Positions 7,859 through 17,657 of a stretch of 54,607 nt of DNA are shown here, one piece after another (the first letter of the stretch is position 1; the number at the start of each line of letters is the position of its first letter). Location of the stretch: contig JARYLT010000011.1 in assembly GCA_029907515.1 (NCBI GenBank), positions 1 to 54,607 on the forward strand, written 5' to 3'. The position numbers and the translations under genes were made by a program. The notes below the pieces were generated by a model. It was not told the origin of the DNA and ran no database searches. It worked only from the letters and a program-made list of their open reading frames with translations. This DNA is from Spirochaetota bacterium. Lineage in GTDB: Bacteria > Spirochaetota > UBA4802 > UB4802.

Positions 7859-8123
7859 GAGATAGTTCCTGAGAGTTATTATAATTAAATTGTAATCAAA
7901 TAGCGTAATGAAAAACAATACAACATTATGAACTGCCACAAATGTGAGAATTGGAAGTACATATCAATATTTTAATTATATCAGTTGATGCATGTGTTGA
8001 TTTGTCAAGTTACAATTTGTTTTTTAATATAATTAGTGGAAGATGATTCTGGCATTATTATACAGTGTGATAAGTGATAAACACAACAATGGATGTCCAC
8101 CAGTTAATTCAAGGAGATGGATT

Positions 8124-8726
8124 ATGAAACCTGATATTATTATTCTACCAAGACCTTTGTATGATGGAAATGTTTCAATAGAATATGCGCTGAAACAGCG
8201 TCGTTCGGTGCGGCGTTTTTCTAAAATGGCTATCTCTTTGCAGGAACTATCGCAAATACTATGGGCTGGCAGTGGCATATCACAAGGAAGTTACCGTACT
8301 GCGCCATCAGCAGGTGCAACCTATCCCTTAAACTGCTATGTAGCAGCTGGCAATGTTGAAGAATTAGAAAAAGGGGTGTATTGGTATATTGTAAAAAATC
8401 ATGGATTGAAACAAATAGCACCGTATGATTTGCGTAGTGCCCTGTGCAGGGCTGCTTTACATCAAACATTTATTGAAGAAGCACCAATAGTTATTGTAAT
8501 AACTGCTATTTATGAACGCACTACAGGGCATTATGGTCAGCGCGGTATACGGTATGTACACATGGAGGCAGGGCATGCTGGCCAGAATATTAGTTTACAG
8601 GCTGTTGCACTGGGATTGGGTAGTGTCATGGTTGGGGCTTTTCAAGATGAAATGGTTAAAGAAATAGTATCACTGGAAAAAGGTGAAGAGCCGCTCTATA
8701 TTATTCCTGTTGGGAAACCCGCATAA
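8124..8726 (+). CDS. SagB-type nitroreductase-family oxidoreductase
   Basis: An FMN-dependent fold of about 200 residues. The N-terminal RRSVRRFSKMAISLQELSQILWAGSGI is typical of SagB/ThcOx, followed by APSAGATYPLNCYV, the lid region VYWYIV and GHAGQNISLQAVALGLGSVMVGAF. SagB relatives oxidise azolines in peptide natural products, but many stand-alone copies have unknown substrates. No cyclodehydratase or precursor peptide is nearby, so a peptide-modifying role is not supported. The start at ATG 8124 is set by AAGGAG; the earlier frame from 8043 lacks one. One AACTATCGC word (8245-8253) encodes part of QELSQ. Confidence 0.85.
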   Translation: MKPDIIILPRPLYDGNVSIEYALKQRRSVRRFSKMAISLQELSQILWAGSGISQGSYRTAPSAGATYPLNCYVAAGNVEELEKGVYWYIVKNHGLKQIAPYDLRSALCRAALHQTFIEEAPIVIVITAIYERTTGHYGQRGIRYVHMEAGHAGQNISLQAVALGLGSVMVGAFQDEMVKEIVSLEKGEEPLYIIPVGKPA

Positions 8727-8728
8727 CA

Positions 8729-8770
8729 TATATAATTGAATACCCCTTTTTTTGGGTATTCAATTATATA
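8729..8770. terminator. long perfect hairpin between convergent genes
   Basis: Seventeen bases at 8729-8745 pair exactly with 8754-8770; the loop holds seven T. It begins three bases after the nitroreductase stop and faces the DUF2892 gene. Confidence 0.8.
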
Positions 8771-8811
8771 GTCATAATTCCTGAATTGTGTTTGGGTTAA
8801 CGTTAACTCGA

Positions 8812-9012
8812 TTATTGTTTTTTAGTATTAATCTTGAGTGGAACATATAAAGGGCAAAAGCTTACTGCACTGGTCAATAAAAAAACCACGGCAAGTATTC
8901 CCAGTATAATAGCTGCAGTGCCAGTAATCTGCCCGGTAAAGTAAAGCACAATGATTACAATGGCAATTATTGTTCGCAGTAACCTGTCAATTGTTCCCAT
9001 ATTTTTCTGCAT
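8812..9012 (-). CDS. DUF2892 small inner-membrane protein
   Basis: A 66-residue protein with the DUF2892 pattern: NMGTIDRLLRTIIAI at the N-terminus, two membrane helices, and SFCPLYVPLKINT at the end. Family members are often linked to rhodanese domains or sulfur handling, but many stand alone, as here. The single Cys in FCPLY is conserved in the family. GGGG stands upstream of the ATG at 9012. Confidence 0.85.
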   Translation of the reverse strand: MQKNMGTIDRLLRTIIAIVIIVLYFTGQITGTAAIILGILAVVFLLTSAVSFCPLYVPLKINTKKQ

Positions 9013-9355
9013 TGTTATCCCCCTGTAGTATTATAGTATATAGTATTATACTTAAATATTGATTAAAAGTCAAGGTGTGGTAATGTTTTTTTTGCATTGA
9101 GGAAAATTAAAACGTCTGTCCTTTCTTATAATAATCCCTTGACATGAGTACAAACTGAACATAGAGTGATTTTTTATTGTGGCTAACATCAATACTAAAA
9201 GATTGAATGAATAATGGCATGTATACTTTCCAGCTTCTCAGGTGTACGTTGTGCATCATTCAATGTGTATTAATCAATTTACAATCATGGGTAATTTGTA
9301 AAGAAATAGTGCAGTAATCAAAATGAATATAAAGTACATAAGGGTATTTTAAATA
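9013..9355. other. 343-base intergenic region
   Basis: No gene is visible. It holds a possible promoter (TTGACA 9139-9144, 17 bases, TAGAGT 9162-9167, four of six) pointing right. It also has a 9-bp inverted repeat, ATTGAATGA 9202-9210 and TCATTCAAT 9256-9264, that could bind a regulator of the 7TMR gene. Both are weak. Confidence 0.4.
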
Positions 9356-11341
9356 GTGTTAACAAGCATTGTATCCATCATGAGAAAGGGAAACGATAGT
9401 ACTGTTTGGCATGTAGTATCATTTAAAACCTTGATAGGTGCTCTTGTGATTACGACAGTACTATTGACGATTCAGGCTTTTGCGGGTACTATAGTACTTG
9501 ATAATATTCACGATACCTATAATACCTCCCCATATATAAGTATGTTTGAAGATCCAACCTCACAGCTTTCTGCTCAGGATATCATAAAAAATGATTTACT
9601 AAAAAAATTTCAAGATAATACCAGCAAAGGCATTAACAAAGGTTATTCAAATTCTTCATGGTGGTTTTATTTTTCCGTACATAACAGGTCATCCCATACG
9701 CACTGGTTGGTGGATTTATCATTCCCAACAATGGATTATTTTGAATTTTACAACGTTAATGAAAAAGGCATCACATGTATTGCAAAAGAAGGTGATATTT
9801 TCCCATTTGGACACAGGAAAATTGCACTCAATAATTTTATACTTCCCCTAACGTTGGGTTATAATGAAAAAGCTCAATATCTTATACGTGTTAAGACAAC
9901 AAGTGAGGTTATCATCCCTTTACAAATACGGACATATACATCATTATTAGAAAATAGTATAAAAGAATATGGTGGTCTGTGGTTTTATTTTGGCATAATG
10001 ATGGCAATGTTTTTGTACAATTTATTTTTATTAATAACCCTGCGGGACATTAGCTATCTGTATTATATTCTGTATGTATTGTTTTCAGCTTTGAGCAATA
10101 TCAGTTTCAATGGAATTGCATATCAATTTTTCTGGCCTGACTCTCCATGGTTTCATAGTGTTTCAATAGTATTTTTAGGAAATCTTGCTATTATTTCTTT
10201 CATGCTATTTACACGAAATTTCTTAATGACCCGTAATTTTTTACACTGGTATGATACTCTTTTAAAAATATTTATAGCATTAATTGTCCCTGTAATTATT
10301 GCCATCCCTCTTGCACCCCTTTCATTTTCAATTATTTGCCTCAATACGGAAGTAATTGTGGCAACGTTACTTGCATTTATAGCATGTGTGATAGCGGTAA
10401 AAAATAAATACAAGCCTGCATATTTCTACTTAGCATCAATGATTGCCGTTTTTTTGGGTGTGAGCCTTATCAGTTTACGTAATTTTGGTATTCTGCCTGA
10501 TGTATTTATCACGCGCTATGGCTTTCATCTGGGTACCAGTATTGATGTCATCTTGTTATCGATAGCGTTAGGGTATCGTTATAATTTAATAAAAGATGAA
10601 AATGAAAAACTTGTGATTTTAAAAAATGAAATTGAAATAGCACGAACAATCTATAATTCTATTGTTCAGACTAACATACCCGAATTAACAAATGTGGCCA
10701 TTGAAACCATACTTATGCCTACAGAGGTTATTGGTGGTGATATTGCTGAAATCCATTCAATAAATGAAGATACCGTTGGAATATTTATTGCAGATATATC
10801 CGGACATGGGATTCCTGCCGCAATTGGCGCAGCAATGGTCAAAATGGCATGTGCACATGCAAGTCAGTATGATGAATTTCCTGATAAATATCTTTTATCA
10901 ATAGAAAATACATTATCCCGGAGGATAGGGAATCAATTTGTCACTGCCATATATGCAGTTGTTGATACAAAAGAAATGACTGTTGCCACAAGTAATGCTG
11001 GACACTATGCTATAGTGTTATGTAAAGTTGATGGGTCTATTGTGCAGCTAAGGCCAAAAGGTGGTGCTATTGGCTTTTATCCAAATGCTTTTTTTGCAGT
11101 TGCCCGTGAAAACATAGGAAAAGGTGACAGGATTGTTTTATTTACTGATGGTATCGTTGAATTACGAAATACAAAAGGTGAATTATTTGGTGAAGATCGT
11201 TTTATAGATATTATCAGAGAATATAATGGTAAAAGTATAAAAGCATTAAAAAATGAAATACTGGCTGCAGCCTACCGATGGATTTATCCCCATAAAAAAT
11301 TTAATGATGATTTTACACTTGTTATTGTTGATATAGTTTAA
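9356..11341 (+). CDS. 7TMR-DISM receptor with SpoIIE/PP2C phosphatase output
   Basis: A membrane receptor with four parts: an N-terminal signal/anchor helix; a periplasmic 7TMR-DISMED2 ligand domain (about 45-195, with the YSNSSWWFYFSV and FPTMDYFEFYN patterns); seven membrane helices (about 205-415, with RDISYLYYILY and LNFNGIAYQFFWP-like motifs); and a C-terminal PP2C-type serine phosphatase. The phosphatase shows its metal ligands in FIADISGHGIPAA, NAGHYA, LFTDGIVE and DDFTLVIV. Such proteins dephosphorylate anti-sigma antagonists in partner-switching pathways. The HATPase protein at 33.6 kb is a conceivable kinase counterpart but is not adjacent. GTG 9356 has AAGGG eleven bases upstream; ATG 9380 is an alternative. 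Confidence 0.88.
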   Translation: MLTSIVSIMRKGNDSTVWHVVSFKTLIGALVITTVLLTIQAFAGTIVLDNIHDTYNTSPYISMFEDPTSQLSAQDIIKNDLLKKFQDNTSKGINKGYSNSSWWFYFSVHNRSSHTHWLVDLSFPTMDYFEFYNVNEKGITCIAKEGDIFPFGHRKIALNNFILPLTLGYNEKAQYLIRVKTTSEVIIPLQIRTYTSLLENSIKEYGGLWFYFGIMMAMFLYNLFLLITLRDISYLYYILYVLFSALSNISFNGIAYQFFWPDSPWFHSVSIVFLGNLAIISFMLFTRNFLMTRNFLHWYDTLLKIFIALIVPVIIAIPLAPLSFSIICLNTEVIVATLLAFIACVIAVKNKYKPAYFYLASMIAVFLGVSLISLRNFGILPDVFITRYGFHLGTSIDVILLSIALGYRYNLIKDENEKLVILKNEIEIARTIYNSIVQTNIPELTNVAIETILMPTEVIGGDIAEIHSINEDTVGIFIADISGHGIPAAIGAAMVKMACAHASQYDEFPDKYLLSIENTLSRRIGNQFVTAIYAVVDTKEMTVATSNAGHYAIVLCKVDGSIVQLRPKGGAIGFYPNAFFAVARENIGKGDRIVLFTDGIVELRNTKGELFGEDRFIDIIREYNGKSIKALKNEILAAAYRWIYPHKKFNDDFTLVIVDIV

Positions 11342-11400
11342 TGAAATGACGTATATACATATATGGAACCAAAAGTATAGTCTATCTGTAAATTAGAATT

Positions 11401-12258
11401 TCATATTATCTCCGTTCCAATACCTGCATCAGTAAATATTTCTAAAAGTACCGCATGCTCAACTCTGCCATCAATAATATGGGTTTTACTAACACCCTCT
11501 TTTAATGCGCTCAGGCAACAGTTGACTTTTGGTATCATCCCTCCGGTAATTTTATTGTTAACAATTAGATTATTTACTTCTTCTTTACGCAGGGTTGATA
11601 CAAGTGAATCATCAATCTTAATACCTTCGACATCGGTCAAAAGTATTAATTTTTCAGCTTTCAGTGCTTCGGCTAATTTACCTGCTGCAATATCTGCATT
11701 AATGTTATACGTAACGCCATTCTCATCACAGCCAATGGGTGCAATAACCGGGATGAATTTTTCTCTGTCAAGTGTTTCAATAATCAGCGGATTTACCTGC
11801 TGTATGGTACCCACCTGTCCAATGTCCATCTTCTGGCCATTCACGTCATGGTAAATCTTCTGGGCAACAAAAAGATTGCCATCTTTACCCGATAATCCCA
11901 CTGCTTTTCCACCAGCCAGGTTAATATAGTTAACTATCTCCTTATTTACTTTCCCAACAAGCACCATTTCAACTATTTCCATGGTTGGAGCATCGGTTAC
12001 TCGCATACCACCAACAAATGAGCTTTCAACACCAACCTGTTTTAAAAGAGTATTGATCTGCGGCCCACCTCCATGAACTATTACCGGATTAATGCCAACG
12101 TATTTTAACAAAACCATATCCAGCGCAAATGATCGTTTTCCTTCATCAGTTTCCATGGCATGGCCGCCATATTTTATAACAATGGTTTTGCCGTAAAATT
12201 CCTTGATGTAGGGAAATGATTCAATAAGTGTATTAACCTTTTCAATATATCGTTTCAT
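11401..12258 (-). CDS. argB: acetylglutamate kinase
   Basis: It phosphorylates N-acetylglutamate with ATP, the second step of arginine synthesis, in the cytoplasm. The glycine-rich loop IKYGGHAM, the substrate loop [36 protein letters not shown] and the ATP-site LLTDVEGI with late [10 protein letters not shown] all match ArgB. The 285 residues are a normal length. The N-terminal extension ([21 protein letters not shown]) is of the hexameric, arginine-regulated type, though feedback inhibition is only inferred. Its ATG overlaps the TGA of the preceding gene by four bases (ATGA), so the pair is translationally coupled. Confidence 0.95.
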   Translation of the reverse strand: MKRYIEKVNTLIESFPYIKEFYGKTIVIKYGGHAMETDEGKRSFALDMVLLKYVGINPVIVHGGGPQINTLLKQVGVESSFVGGMRVTDAPTMEIVEMVLVGKVNKEIVNYINLAGGKAVGLSGKDGNLFVAQKIYHDVNGQKMDIGQVGTIQQVNPLIIETLDREKFIPVIAPIGCDENGVTYNINADIAAGKLAEALKAEKLILLTDVEGIKIDDSLVSTLRKEEVNNLIVNNKITGGMIPKVNCCLSALKEGVSKTHIIDGRVEHAVLLEIFTDAGIGTEII

Positions 12259-13631
12259 GCAAGATAAACCTCTTTTTGTAGTGGTATTGCAATTGAATCA
12301 GGCAAATCATCAGGTTCAACGGCATATAATGGCGAAATCTCAATTTTTTCAACAACTTTTGGAACAGGAATATTTTTTTGTAACAGCCATTTTTTATAAA
12401 GGTGTATCATCAGTTCCTGTGCAGTATCAACAGAATCAACACCTGATTTATTTTTTACCGGAGCAAATTCTTCTTCACGTTTAGTTTCAAGAATGAAATT
12501 ATGTTCAGTTAATGGTAGCGCATCAAAGACAAACTTTTCAAACTTATAACCGGTGATAGTATGTTTTCCATTATTTGTGTATTGTGGAATGGATTTTTTA
12601 GCAACATGGAACGGTAGTGAAATATTTCCCTGTGCTATTTTTTCAATAAAGTGTGTATTAAAAAGATGGATGGCGATGCTGCCTGCACCATAACGCAAAT
12701 TACCCTGCTCGTCTTTTTCGTATTGTTTTTCCTGTGGGAGGTCAGAATATTCAACAACACCTATCCTGCCATTGGAAAATTTTACAAATACACCTATTTT
12801 CTCTTCGGGATAGGCTTTTTGCAATGCTTTACTTGAAACTTCAGCATTATGTGTAACATGAAAACCTATAAAGACAGGATCAATGATGCGTACCAGTGGA
12901 TTATCTACCTGAAAATATGAAAGCACTTCAATGCCCATGGTTAAAAGTTTATTCAATGTACCTGATGTGTATAATGCCGTTAAACTTCCACCATGACCAT
13001 CAGGATTCCTGAAAATTGAATATGGGGTTTCTAAAATAAGTTTTCCCTGCTCATCAAGGGAAGGAATCATATTTTGTTTAAATATAAAGACTTTATCTTT
13101 ATTCAAAGTAAAGAAGTTGTGTTTTTCAAAATAGTCAACGGTTGCCTGGTGATTGGATTCTGATGTCATGATGCACCATGGTATATCAATCCCAAACTTT
13201 TTTTCATAGGCTTTTATCTTTTCAGCGTGAATCTGGAATAACGTTTTATTGCTTACCGGCCCAATTGGGAATATACCTTTTGGTCCATCAAAACCCAAAC
13301 GGCTTCCCTGCCCACCTGCAACCACAAATGCAGCCACCTTGCCTTTTTTGATGGTATCAATTCCAACCTGTTTAGCATATTCAAATTCTTTGTGTTCTTC
13401 CAGCGTTTGTGGCAAACGGGTGAAAGGAGCAGGTTCAAATTCCATAGGAATGATATGCTTTTTGGTAAGAGCATATAATTCATTTATCTCATCAAAATTT
13501 ATGAGCGATAGTTCCTGTAAAAGATGCTTTTTCTCGTCAATGGTTAGATCATCCCAGAACTTGAATACATGCTCATTGCCTGATTGATAAACTTTTTTAA
13601 TTACAGCATCGTAGCCTTCAAAGGATATCAT
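12255..13631 (-). CDS. UDPGP-family nucleotidyltransferase (UAP1-like UDP-sugar pyrophosphorylase)
   Basis: It transfers uridylyl from UTP to a sugar-1-phosphate. The nucleotide-binding loop [18 protein letters not shown] sits near residue 104, followed by [16 protein letters not shown], the VDNPLVRI metal site and [13 protein letters not shown]. This is the eukaryote-like UDP-N-acetylhexosamine/UDP-glucose pyrophosphorylase type, not the short bacterial GalU or GlmU type. The 458 residues fit. The sugar (GlcNAc-1-P or Glc-1-P) cannot be fixed from sequence. It overlaps argB by four bases, an odd metabolic pairing. An AACTATCGC word encodes part of QELSL near residue 40. Confidence 0.87.
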   Translation of the reverse strand: MISFEGYDAVIKKVYQSGNEHVFKFWDDLTIDEKKHLLQELSLINFDEINELYALTKKHIIPMEFEPAPFTRLPQTLEEHKEFEYAKQVGIDTIKKGKVAAFVVAGGQGSRLGFDGPKGIFPIGPVSNKTLFQIHAEKIKAYEKKFGIDIPWCIMTSESNHQATVDYFEKHNFFTLNKDKVFIFKQNMIPSLDEQGKLILETPYSIFRNPDGHGGSLTALYTSGTLNKLLTMGIEVLSYFQVDNPLVRIIDPVFIGFHVTHNAEVSSKALQKAYPEEKIGVFVKFSNGRIGVVEYSDLPQEKQYEKDEQGNLRYGAGSIAIHLFNTHFIEKIAQGNISLPFHVAKKSIPQYTNNGKHTITGYKFEKFVFDALPLTEHNFILETKREEEFAPVKNKSGVDSVDTAQELMIHLYKKWLLQKNIPVPKVVEKIEISPLYAVEPDDLPDSIAIPLQKEVYLA

Positions 13632-13754
13632 GGTTAGCCTTTCTTTTTATAATATATTTATTTTTATAGTAGCAAAATATGCAGGTATTTCACAAAAAAT
13701 ATTACAACTGTATTTCACTGAATATGGTACTGGTATCAAATGTTTTACATATTT

Positions 13755-14480
13755 TTATAAATCAAAAGATTTTACAAGTAATACTGTAAAGCCTTTAAAT
13801 GTATGCTCTAAATCTGGATTAGCTGAGCTGTTTTCTGTATAGTGAGATTCAACATATTGATATCGGTACCCTGCTGCAAGGGTAACTGCAACAGAAGGGA
13901 TATAATAGGCTAATTGCATAGAACCATTGGCACCTATTTCATAAAAATTGATACTTTGATCTCCAGTTGTTTGTTCTTCCTGCTGTTTTCCATAAATGTA
14001 TAATCCCGAAAGATTGGCCAGTAAATATACATTGGTTATAAGAGGCATGGTAAAACTTATGCCACCCCCAGGACCTAAAGCATGATGTATTCCATCTTTC
14101 CCATTTGTTTTATTGTGGTATGCAAAAGCTAAATATTTTCCCCCGCCAAAAACTTTTATGTACCGATTAATCTGATAGTTCAATGCTAAATCAACATCAT
14201 ACCTGCGCAGTTCCATTCTTTCAGTTCCCATTTCCCATGTGTATTTTTGTGGTGTTGCCAGGGCTACCAGTGTAGTACTCCAGTTATCTGAAAACTGATA
14301 TGCAATAGAAGGCCCAATGTACAGTACTTCATCCATATTCACTGTGCCACCCTCAGTGCTGGATTTTCTTTCCATCTTCCAGTCAGCATACCATGCTGAT
14401 ATGCCAACACCCAGGTCAGCAGCATATAACATGGAATTCAGGAATACAACTATCATGAACAGTATAGAATACTTCTTCAT
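13755..14480 (-). CDS. outer-membrane beta-barrel protein, paralogue 1
   Basis: A Sec signal peptide (MKKYSILFMIVVFLNSMLYA) precedes a mature protein rich in alternating aromatic strands: DLGVGISAWYADWKME, GPSIAYQFSDNWSTTLVAL, RRYDVDLALNYQINRYIKVFGG, GPGGGISF, GYRYQYVE and a terminal HTFKGFTVLLVKSFDL. The size (241 residues) and pattern suggest an eight- to ten-strand barrel of the OmpW-like or spirochaetal opacity class. It is one of three tandem paralogues on the minus strand with shared motif order. GGAGG stands before the ATG. The function is not known. Confidence 0.8.
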   Translation of the reverse strand: MKKYSILFMIVVFLNSMLYAADLGVGISAWYADWKMERKSSTEGGTVNMDEVLYIGPSIAYQFSDNWSTTLVALATPQKYTWEMGTERMELRRYDVDLALNYQINRYIKVFGGGKYLAFAYHNKTNGKDGIHHALGPGGGISFTMPLITNVYLLANLSGLYIYGKQQEEQTTGDQSINFYEIGANGSMQLAYYIPSVAVTLAAGYRYQYVESHYTENSSANPDLEHTFKGFTVLLVKSFDL

Positions 14481-14629
14481 AGTTTATAACCTCCAAAAAA
14501 TAATTTTTTGTTTTAATATCCTTGAAGGGATTCTACAACCATTCTTATGATTGTAAAAGCACATACTAAATAACTTGTAAGTATTCAATATTCTATACTT
14601 CACAATAATTCTTGTATATTACTATAAAC

Positions 14630-15349
14630 CTAAAATGATTTAGCAACTGATGCTGTAAACCCCCTAAAATGATTATCATATTTGCTGTCTTCATCTGTTC
14701 CATAATCCAGGTAATGAAGCTGAATGTATTGATAACGATATCCAGCTGAAATTGTTGTTTCGATAGCCTGTATGTAATATGCCAGTTGAAGGGAAGAGTT
14801 AATTCCAAATGAATAAAAATTTCTATTGTCCGGGCTCCCTGCAGGAGGATTGTCAGTTTTTTCCAGTCCATACCCGTAGATACCGGATACTATGCCAAGA
14901 AGGTATATGCTTGAAACAATAGGGAATGAAAATCCAATGCCTGCACCTGGTCCAACTCCATGATTTATGCCATTATAATTATCAGAATTAAAATCAAAAG
15001 CTAAATACTTTATTCCTGCAAAACACTTTATATACCGGGAAATTTGATAGTTAAGGGTACAATCTACATCGTATCGCCTGTATTTTACAGAATCATTTGC
15101 AGAAATATCCTGATCATATTTATTTACGGTTGCAAGAGCAATCAACGTGATGCTCCATTTGTCTTCAAACTGATAAGAAATAGTTGGGCCCACAAATAAA
15201 GCTGGCTCAAGATTGAAAGTACCTAACGTTTTGCTTTCCATCTTCCAGTCGGCATACCATACTGATATACCAACACCAAGGTCAGCAGCATATATTTTTG
15301 ATGCAACAAACAGTATTAAAAACATGATGGATATTTTGTTTTTTCTCAC
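14630..15349 (-). CDS. outer-membrane beta-barrel protein, paralogue 2
   Basis: Same architecture as its two neighbours: signal peptide, DLGVGISVWYADWKME, GPTISYQFEDKWSITLIAL, RRYDVDCTLNYQISRYIKCFAG, GPGAGIGFSF, GYRYQYIQLHY and a final HFRGFTASVAKSF ending in Phe, the usual BAM signal. I place the start at GTG 15349 because GGAG precedes it and it gives a clean signal peptide (RKNKISIMFLILFVASKIYA). The TTG further up at 15364 lies inside the ribosome site. It has two extra Cys in the strand region and an insertion of PPAGSPDNRN compared with the others. Confidence 0.8.
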   Translation of the reverse strand: MRKNKISIMFLILFVASKIYAADLGVGISVWYADWKMESKTLGTFNLEPALFVGPTISYQFEDKWSITLIALATVNKYDQDISANDSVKYRRYDVDCTLNYQISRYIKCFAGIKYLAFDFNSDNYNGINHGVGPGAGIGFSFPIVSSIYLLGIVSGIYGYGLEKTDNPPAGSPDNRNFYSFGINSSLQLAYYIQAIETTISAGYRYQYIQLHYLDYGTDEDSKYDNHFRGFTASVAKSF

Positions 15350-15382
15350 AATAAAAAACTCCAATGTAATAAAATTTAAAAT

Positions 15383-16087
15383 CTATTCCCAGTGAAACGA
15401 TTTCACTATAAGGAACGTAAATCCTTTAAATGTATGCTCATCCTTTTTGCCATAAGGATCATCAGTATCGTATCTGGATTTTATAAACTGATATCGATAG
15501 CCAATTGAAGTGGTTAAACCTGCTGACGCAGCATAGTACGCTAACTGTACTGATGCATTATAGCCATATTCGGTAAAATCTTTTGAGCCATCATTATCTT
15601 TGTGATTTCCCCACAGATACAGGCCTGAAACATTCCCAAGAAAATAAAAATTGTCGATAACTGGAATGGTTAACCCAATGCCACCACCGGGTCCTGCACC
15701 ATGATGTTTCCCATTTTTAAATGTAAAACCTAAATATTTGCCACCAAAGAATATTTTCAGGTATCTTACTAATTGATAGTTTAATACTAAATCAGAATCA
15801 TAGCGTCTGATTTTTGTAGTGCTATATACATCTGACATTTCATATGGTGACGGAGTGAACAATGCCACCAGTGTGGTACTCCAGGACTGGGCAAACTGAT
15901 ACGAAATAGATGGTCCAATACAAAAAGCAGGGTCCATTTTTATTGTTTTATCATTTGGATTATCTGGATTGTACATCTTCCAGTCAGCATACCACCCTGA
16001 TACACCAATACCTAAATCTGATGCATACAGTGACGAGGAAATAATAAATGTCAGAATACTATAGATAATAATTTTAAACAATTTCAT
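15383..16087 (-). CDS. outer-membrane beta-barrel protein, paralogue 3
   Basis: First gene of the tandem trio. A signal peptide ends near SSSLYA; then DLGIGVSGWYADWKMY, GPSISYQFAQSWSTTLVAL, RRYDSDLVLNYQLVRYLKIFFGG, GPGGGIGLTIP, GYRYQFIKSRYD and HTFKGFTFLIVKSFHWE. The 234 residues make it the shortest, with a deletion around the central loop. GGAGG lies ahead of ATG 16087. The intergenic gaps (18 bases to paralogue 2, about 150 to paralogue 1) are consistent with one transcript. The variable parts are the segments between conserved strands, as expected for surface loops. Confidence 0.8.
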   Translation of the reverse strand: MKLFKIIIYSILTFIISSSLYASDLGIGVSGWYADWKMYNPDNPNDKTIKMDPAFCIGPSISYQFAQSWSTTLVALFTPSPYEMSDVYSTTKIRRYDSDLVLNYQLVRYLKIFFGGKYLGFTFKNGKHHGAGPGGGIGLTIPVIDNFYFLGNVSGLYLWGNHKDNDGSKDFTEYGYNASVQLAYYAASAGLTTSIGYRYQFIKSRYDTDDPYGKKDEHTFKGFTFLIVKSFHWE

Positions 16088-16275
16088 GTATTACCTCCAG
16101 ATAATTATAGTATACAAAGTCTATGGTATGGGGTTAAGATTATGATACATAAAGATAGTATAATGTATGCCTGGTAACAGCGAACTCTATCATTTTTTTA
16201 GTAAAACATATAAATGAAAATGTCAATGCATTTTCATATTTTTATGTTTGTACATTTTTTTGTTACTGTAACTGG

Positions 16276-17463
16276 TTACAATCCATTCACAAAATCTTCC
16301 ATACGGTCCATGGCTTCTTTGAGCTGTTCCATGGATGTTGCATAGGCACAGCGTATGTGATTGTCATACGAGTTTCCAAACGCAGTTCCTGGCACAACAG
16401 CAACCTTATGGCTTTTTAAAAGTTTAAGTGCAAACTCCCGTGAAGATAACCCTGTGGATGATATATCGGGAAAGGCGTAAAAGGCACCTTTGGGTGGAAG
16501 ACAGGGTAGTCCCATCTCGTTTAAGCGTGCAGTGATGAAGTTTCGACGTTTAAGATACTGCGAACGCATTGATGCAACATCGCGCTGGCCCCTTTGTAAG
16601 GCTTCCAATGCAGCATACTGCGCAATGGATGGAGCACACAGTGCTGTATACTGGTGAATCTTGTTCATTGCGCTGATAATGGGTTCAGGTCCGCATGCGT
16701 ATCCCAGGCGCCATCCGGTCATGGCATATGCTTTGGAAAAGCCGTTTAAGTAAATTGTGCGTTCAGCCATTCCGGGTATGGATATGATTGAAACGTGTTC
16801 ACCATTGTACGTAATGGCATCATAGATTTCATCTGAAATAACGATTAAGTTGTTGGCAATAGCAATGGCAGCTATCGCTTCTAAATTTTCTTTGCTGATA
16901 GATGCGCCGGTTGGGTTTGAAGGGTAGTTAAGCATTATGGCTTTTGTTTTGCTGGTGATGGCTTTTTTTACTGCATCAATATCAATGGCAAAACCATCTT
17001 TAAAATGGGTAGCGATAGTAACCGCTTTTCCATACGCTAATTTAATGGTTGCTGCATATGAAACATAGCAGGGTTCAAAGTATATAATTTCATCACCGGG
17101 ATTAACAATGCTTCGCAATGCAATATCAAGGCCTTCGCTGACACCGATGGTTATAAGCACCTGAGTTTCCGGGTTGTATTCAATACCATGATTTTTTTTG
17201 ATATGTGATGCAATTGCCTGTCTGAGTTCAAGTAAACCTCTATTGGATGTGTAATGGGTGTTACCATCTTTTATGGCATAGATGCCTGAATCAGAGATGC
17301 GCCATGGTGTGACAAAATCGGGCTCTCCCACACCCAATGAGATGCAATCCGGGGTGTTGTATACAATATCAAAAAATTCACGGATACCTGAAGGTGGCAG
17401 GGTCTTTACATTATCCGAAATGTGGTTTTCAACGTTATGCGATTTGACCAGGTGCAATTTCAT
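16276..17463 (-). CDS. class I/II PLP-dependent aminotransferase
   Basis: A fold-type I pyridoxal-phosphate aminotransferase acting on amino acids in the cytosol. The family landmarks are SLGVGEPDFVTP near the N-terminus, the substrate/PLP site NYPSNPTGA, ISDEIYDAITYNG, the PLP lysine in YLNGFSKAYAMTGWRLGY, and a C-terminal Arg in HIRCAYATS. The length of 395 is typical of the AspC-like Ib subgroup (aspartate, alanine or aromatic substrates). The substrate cannot be assigned. CGGAG stands just before the ATG. Upstream lies a dispersed palindromic element at 17497-17569. Confidence 0.92.
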   Translation of the reverse strand: MKLHLVKSHNVENHISDNVKTLPPSGIREFFDIVYNTPDCISLGVGEPDFVTPWRISDSGIYAIKDGNTHYTSNRGLLELRQAIASHIKKNHGIEYNPETQVLITIGVSEGLDIALRSIVNPGDEIIYFEPCYVSYAATIKLAYGKAVTIATHFKDGFAIDIDAVKKAITSKTKAIMLNYPSNPTGASISKENLEAIAAIAIANNLIVISDEIYDAITYNGEHVSIISIPGMAERTIYLNGFSKAYAMTGWRLGYACGPEPIISAMNKIHQYTALCAPSIAQYAALEALQRGQRDVASMRSQYLKRRNFITARLNEMGLPCLPPKGAFYAFPDISSTGLSSREFALKLLKSHKVAVVPGTAFGNSYDNHIRCAYATSMEQLKEAMDRMEDFVNGL

Positions 17464-17496
17464 GAATAACTCCGTACTAATAGAATTGATGTTGCT

Positions 17497-17569
17497 GTCA
17501 TTTCGAATCCCGATTTCATCGAGATGCTGCTGTAATAAGATTTCTCCTCACTGCGTTTGTCGAAATGAC
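17497..17569. repeat. 73-bp palindrome-bounded intergenic element
   Basis: The element is framed by a perfect 10-bp inverted repeat, GTCATTTCGA (17497-17506) and TCGAAATGAC (17560-17569). Internal words AAGATTTCTCCTC and GCGTTTGTCGAAATGAC resemble the GTCATTTCGACGAGCGAAGC-type repeats scattered through many genomes. It has no coding content. Confidence 0.75.
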
Positions 17570-17657
17570 TTTGTAAAAAAAATATAATATACAATATTGT
17601 ATATAATTCTGCAATAAAAATTTTAATAATTTTTTTTAGCCATATACAACCACATCA

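Noticed and set aside
8043-8123. Longer nitroreductase reading with 27 extra residues
   Set aside because: The extension has no ribosome site and no family similarity; AAGGAG fits ATG 8124.
8124-8726. A thiazole/oxazole peptide-modification locus around the SagB-type gene
   Set aside because: No cyclodehydratase, precursor peptide or exporter is adjacent.
17503-17512. TTCGAATCCC resembling a tRNA T-loop
   Set aside because: No acceptor, D or anticodon stems can be drawn around it; it belongs to the 73-bp repeat.
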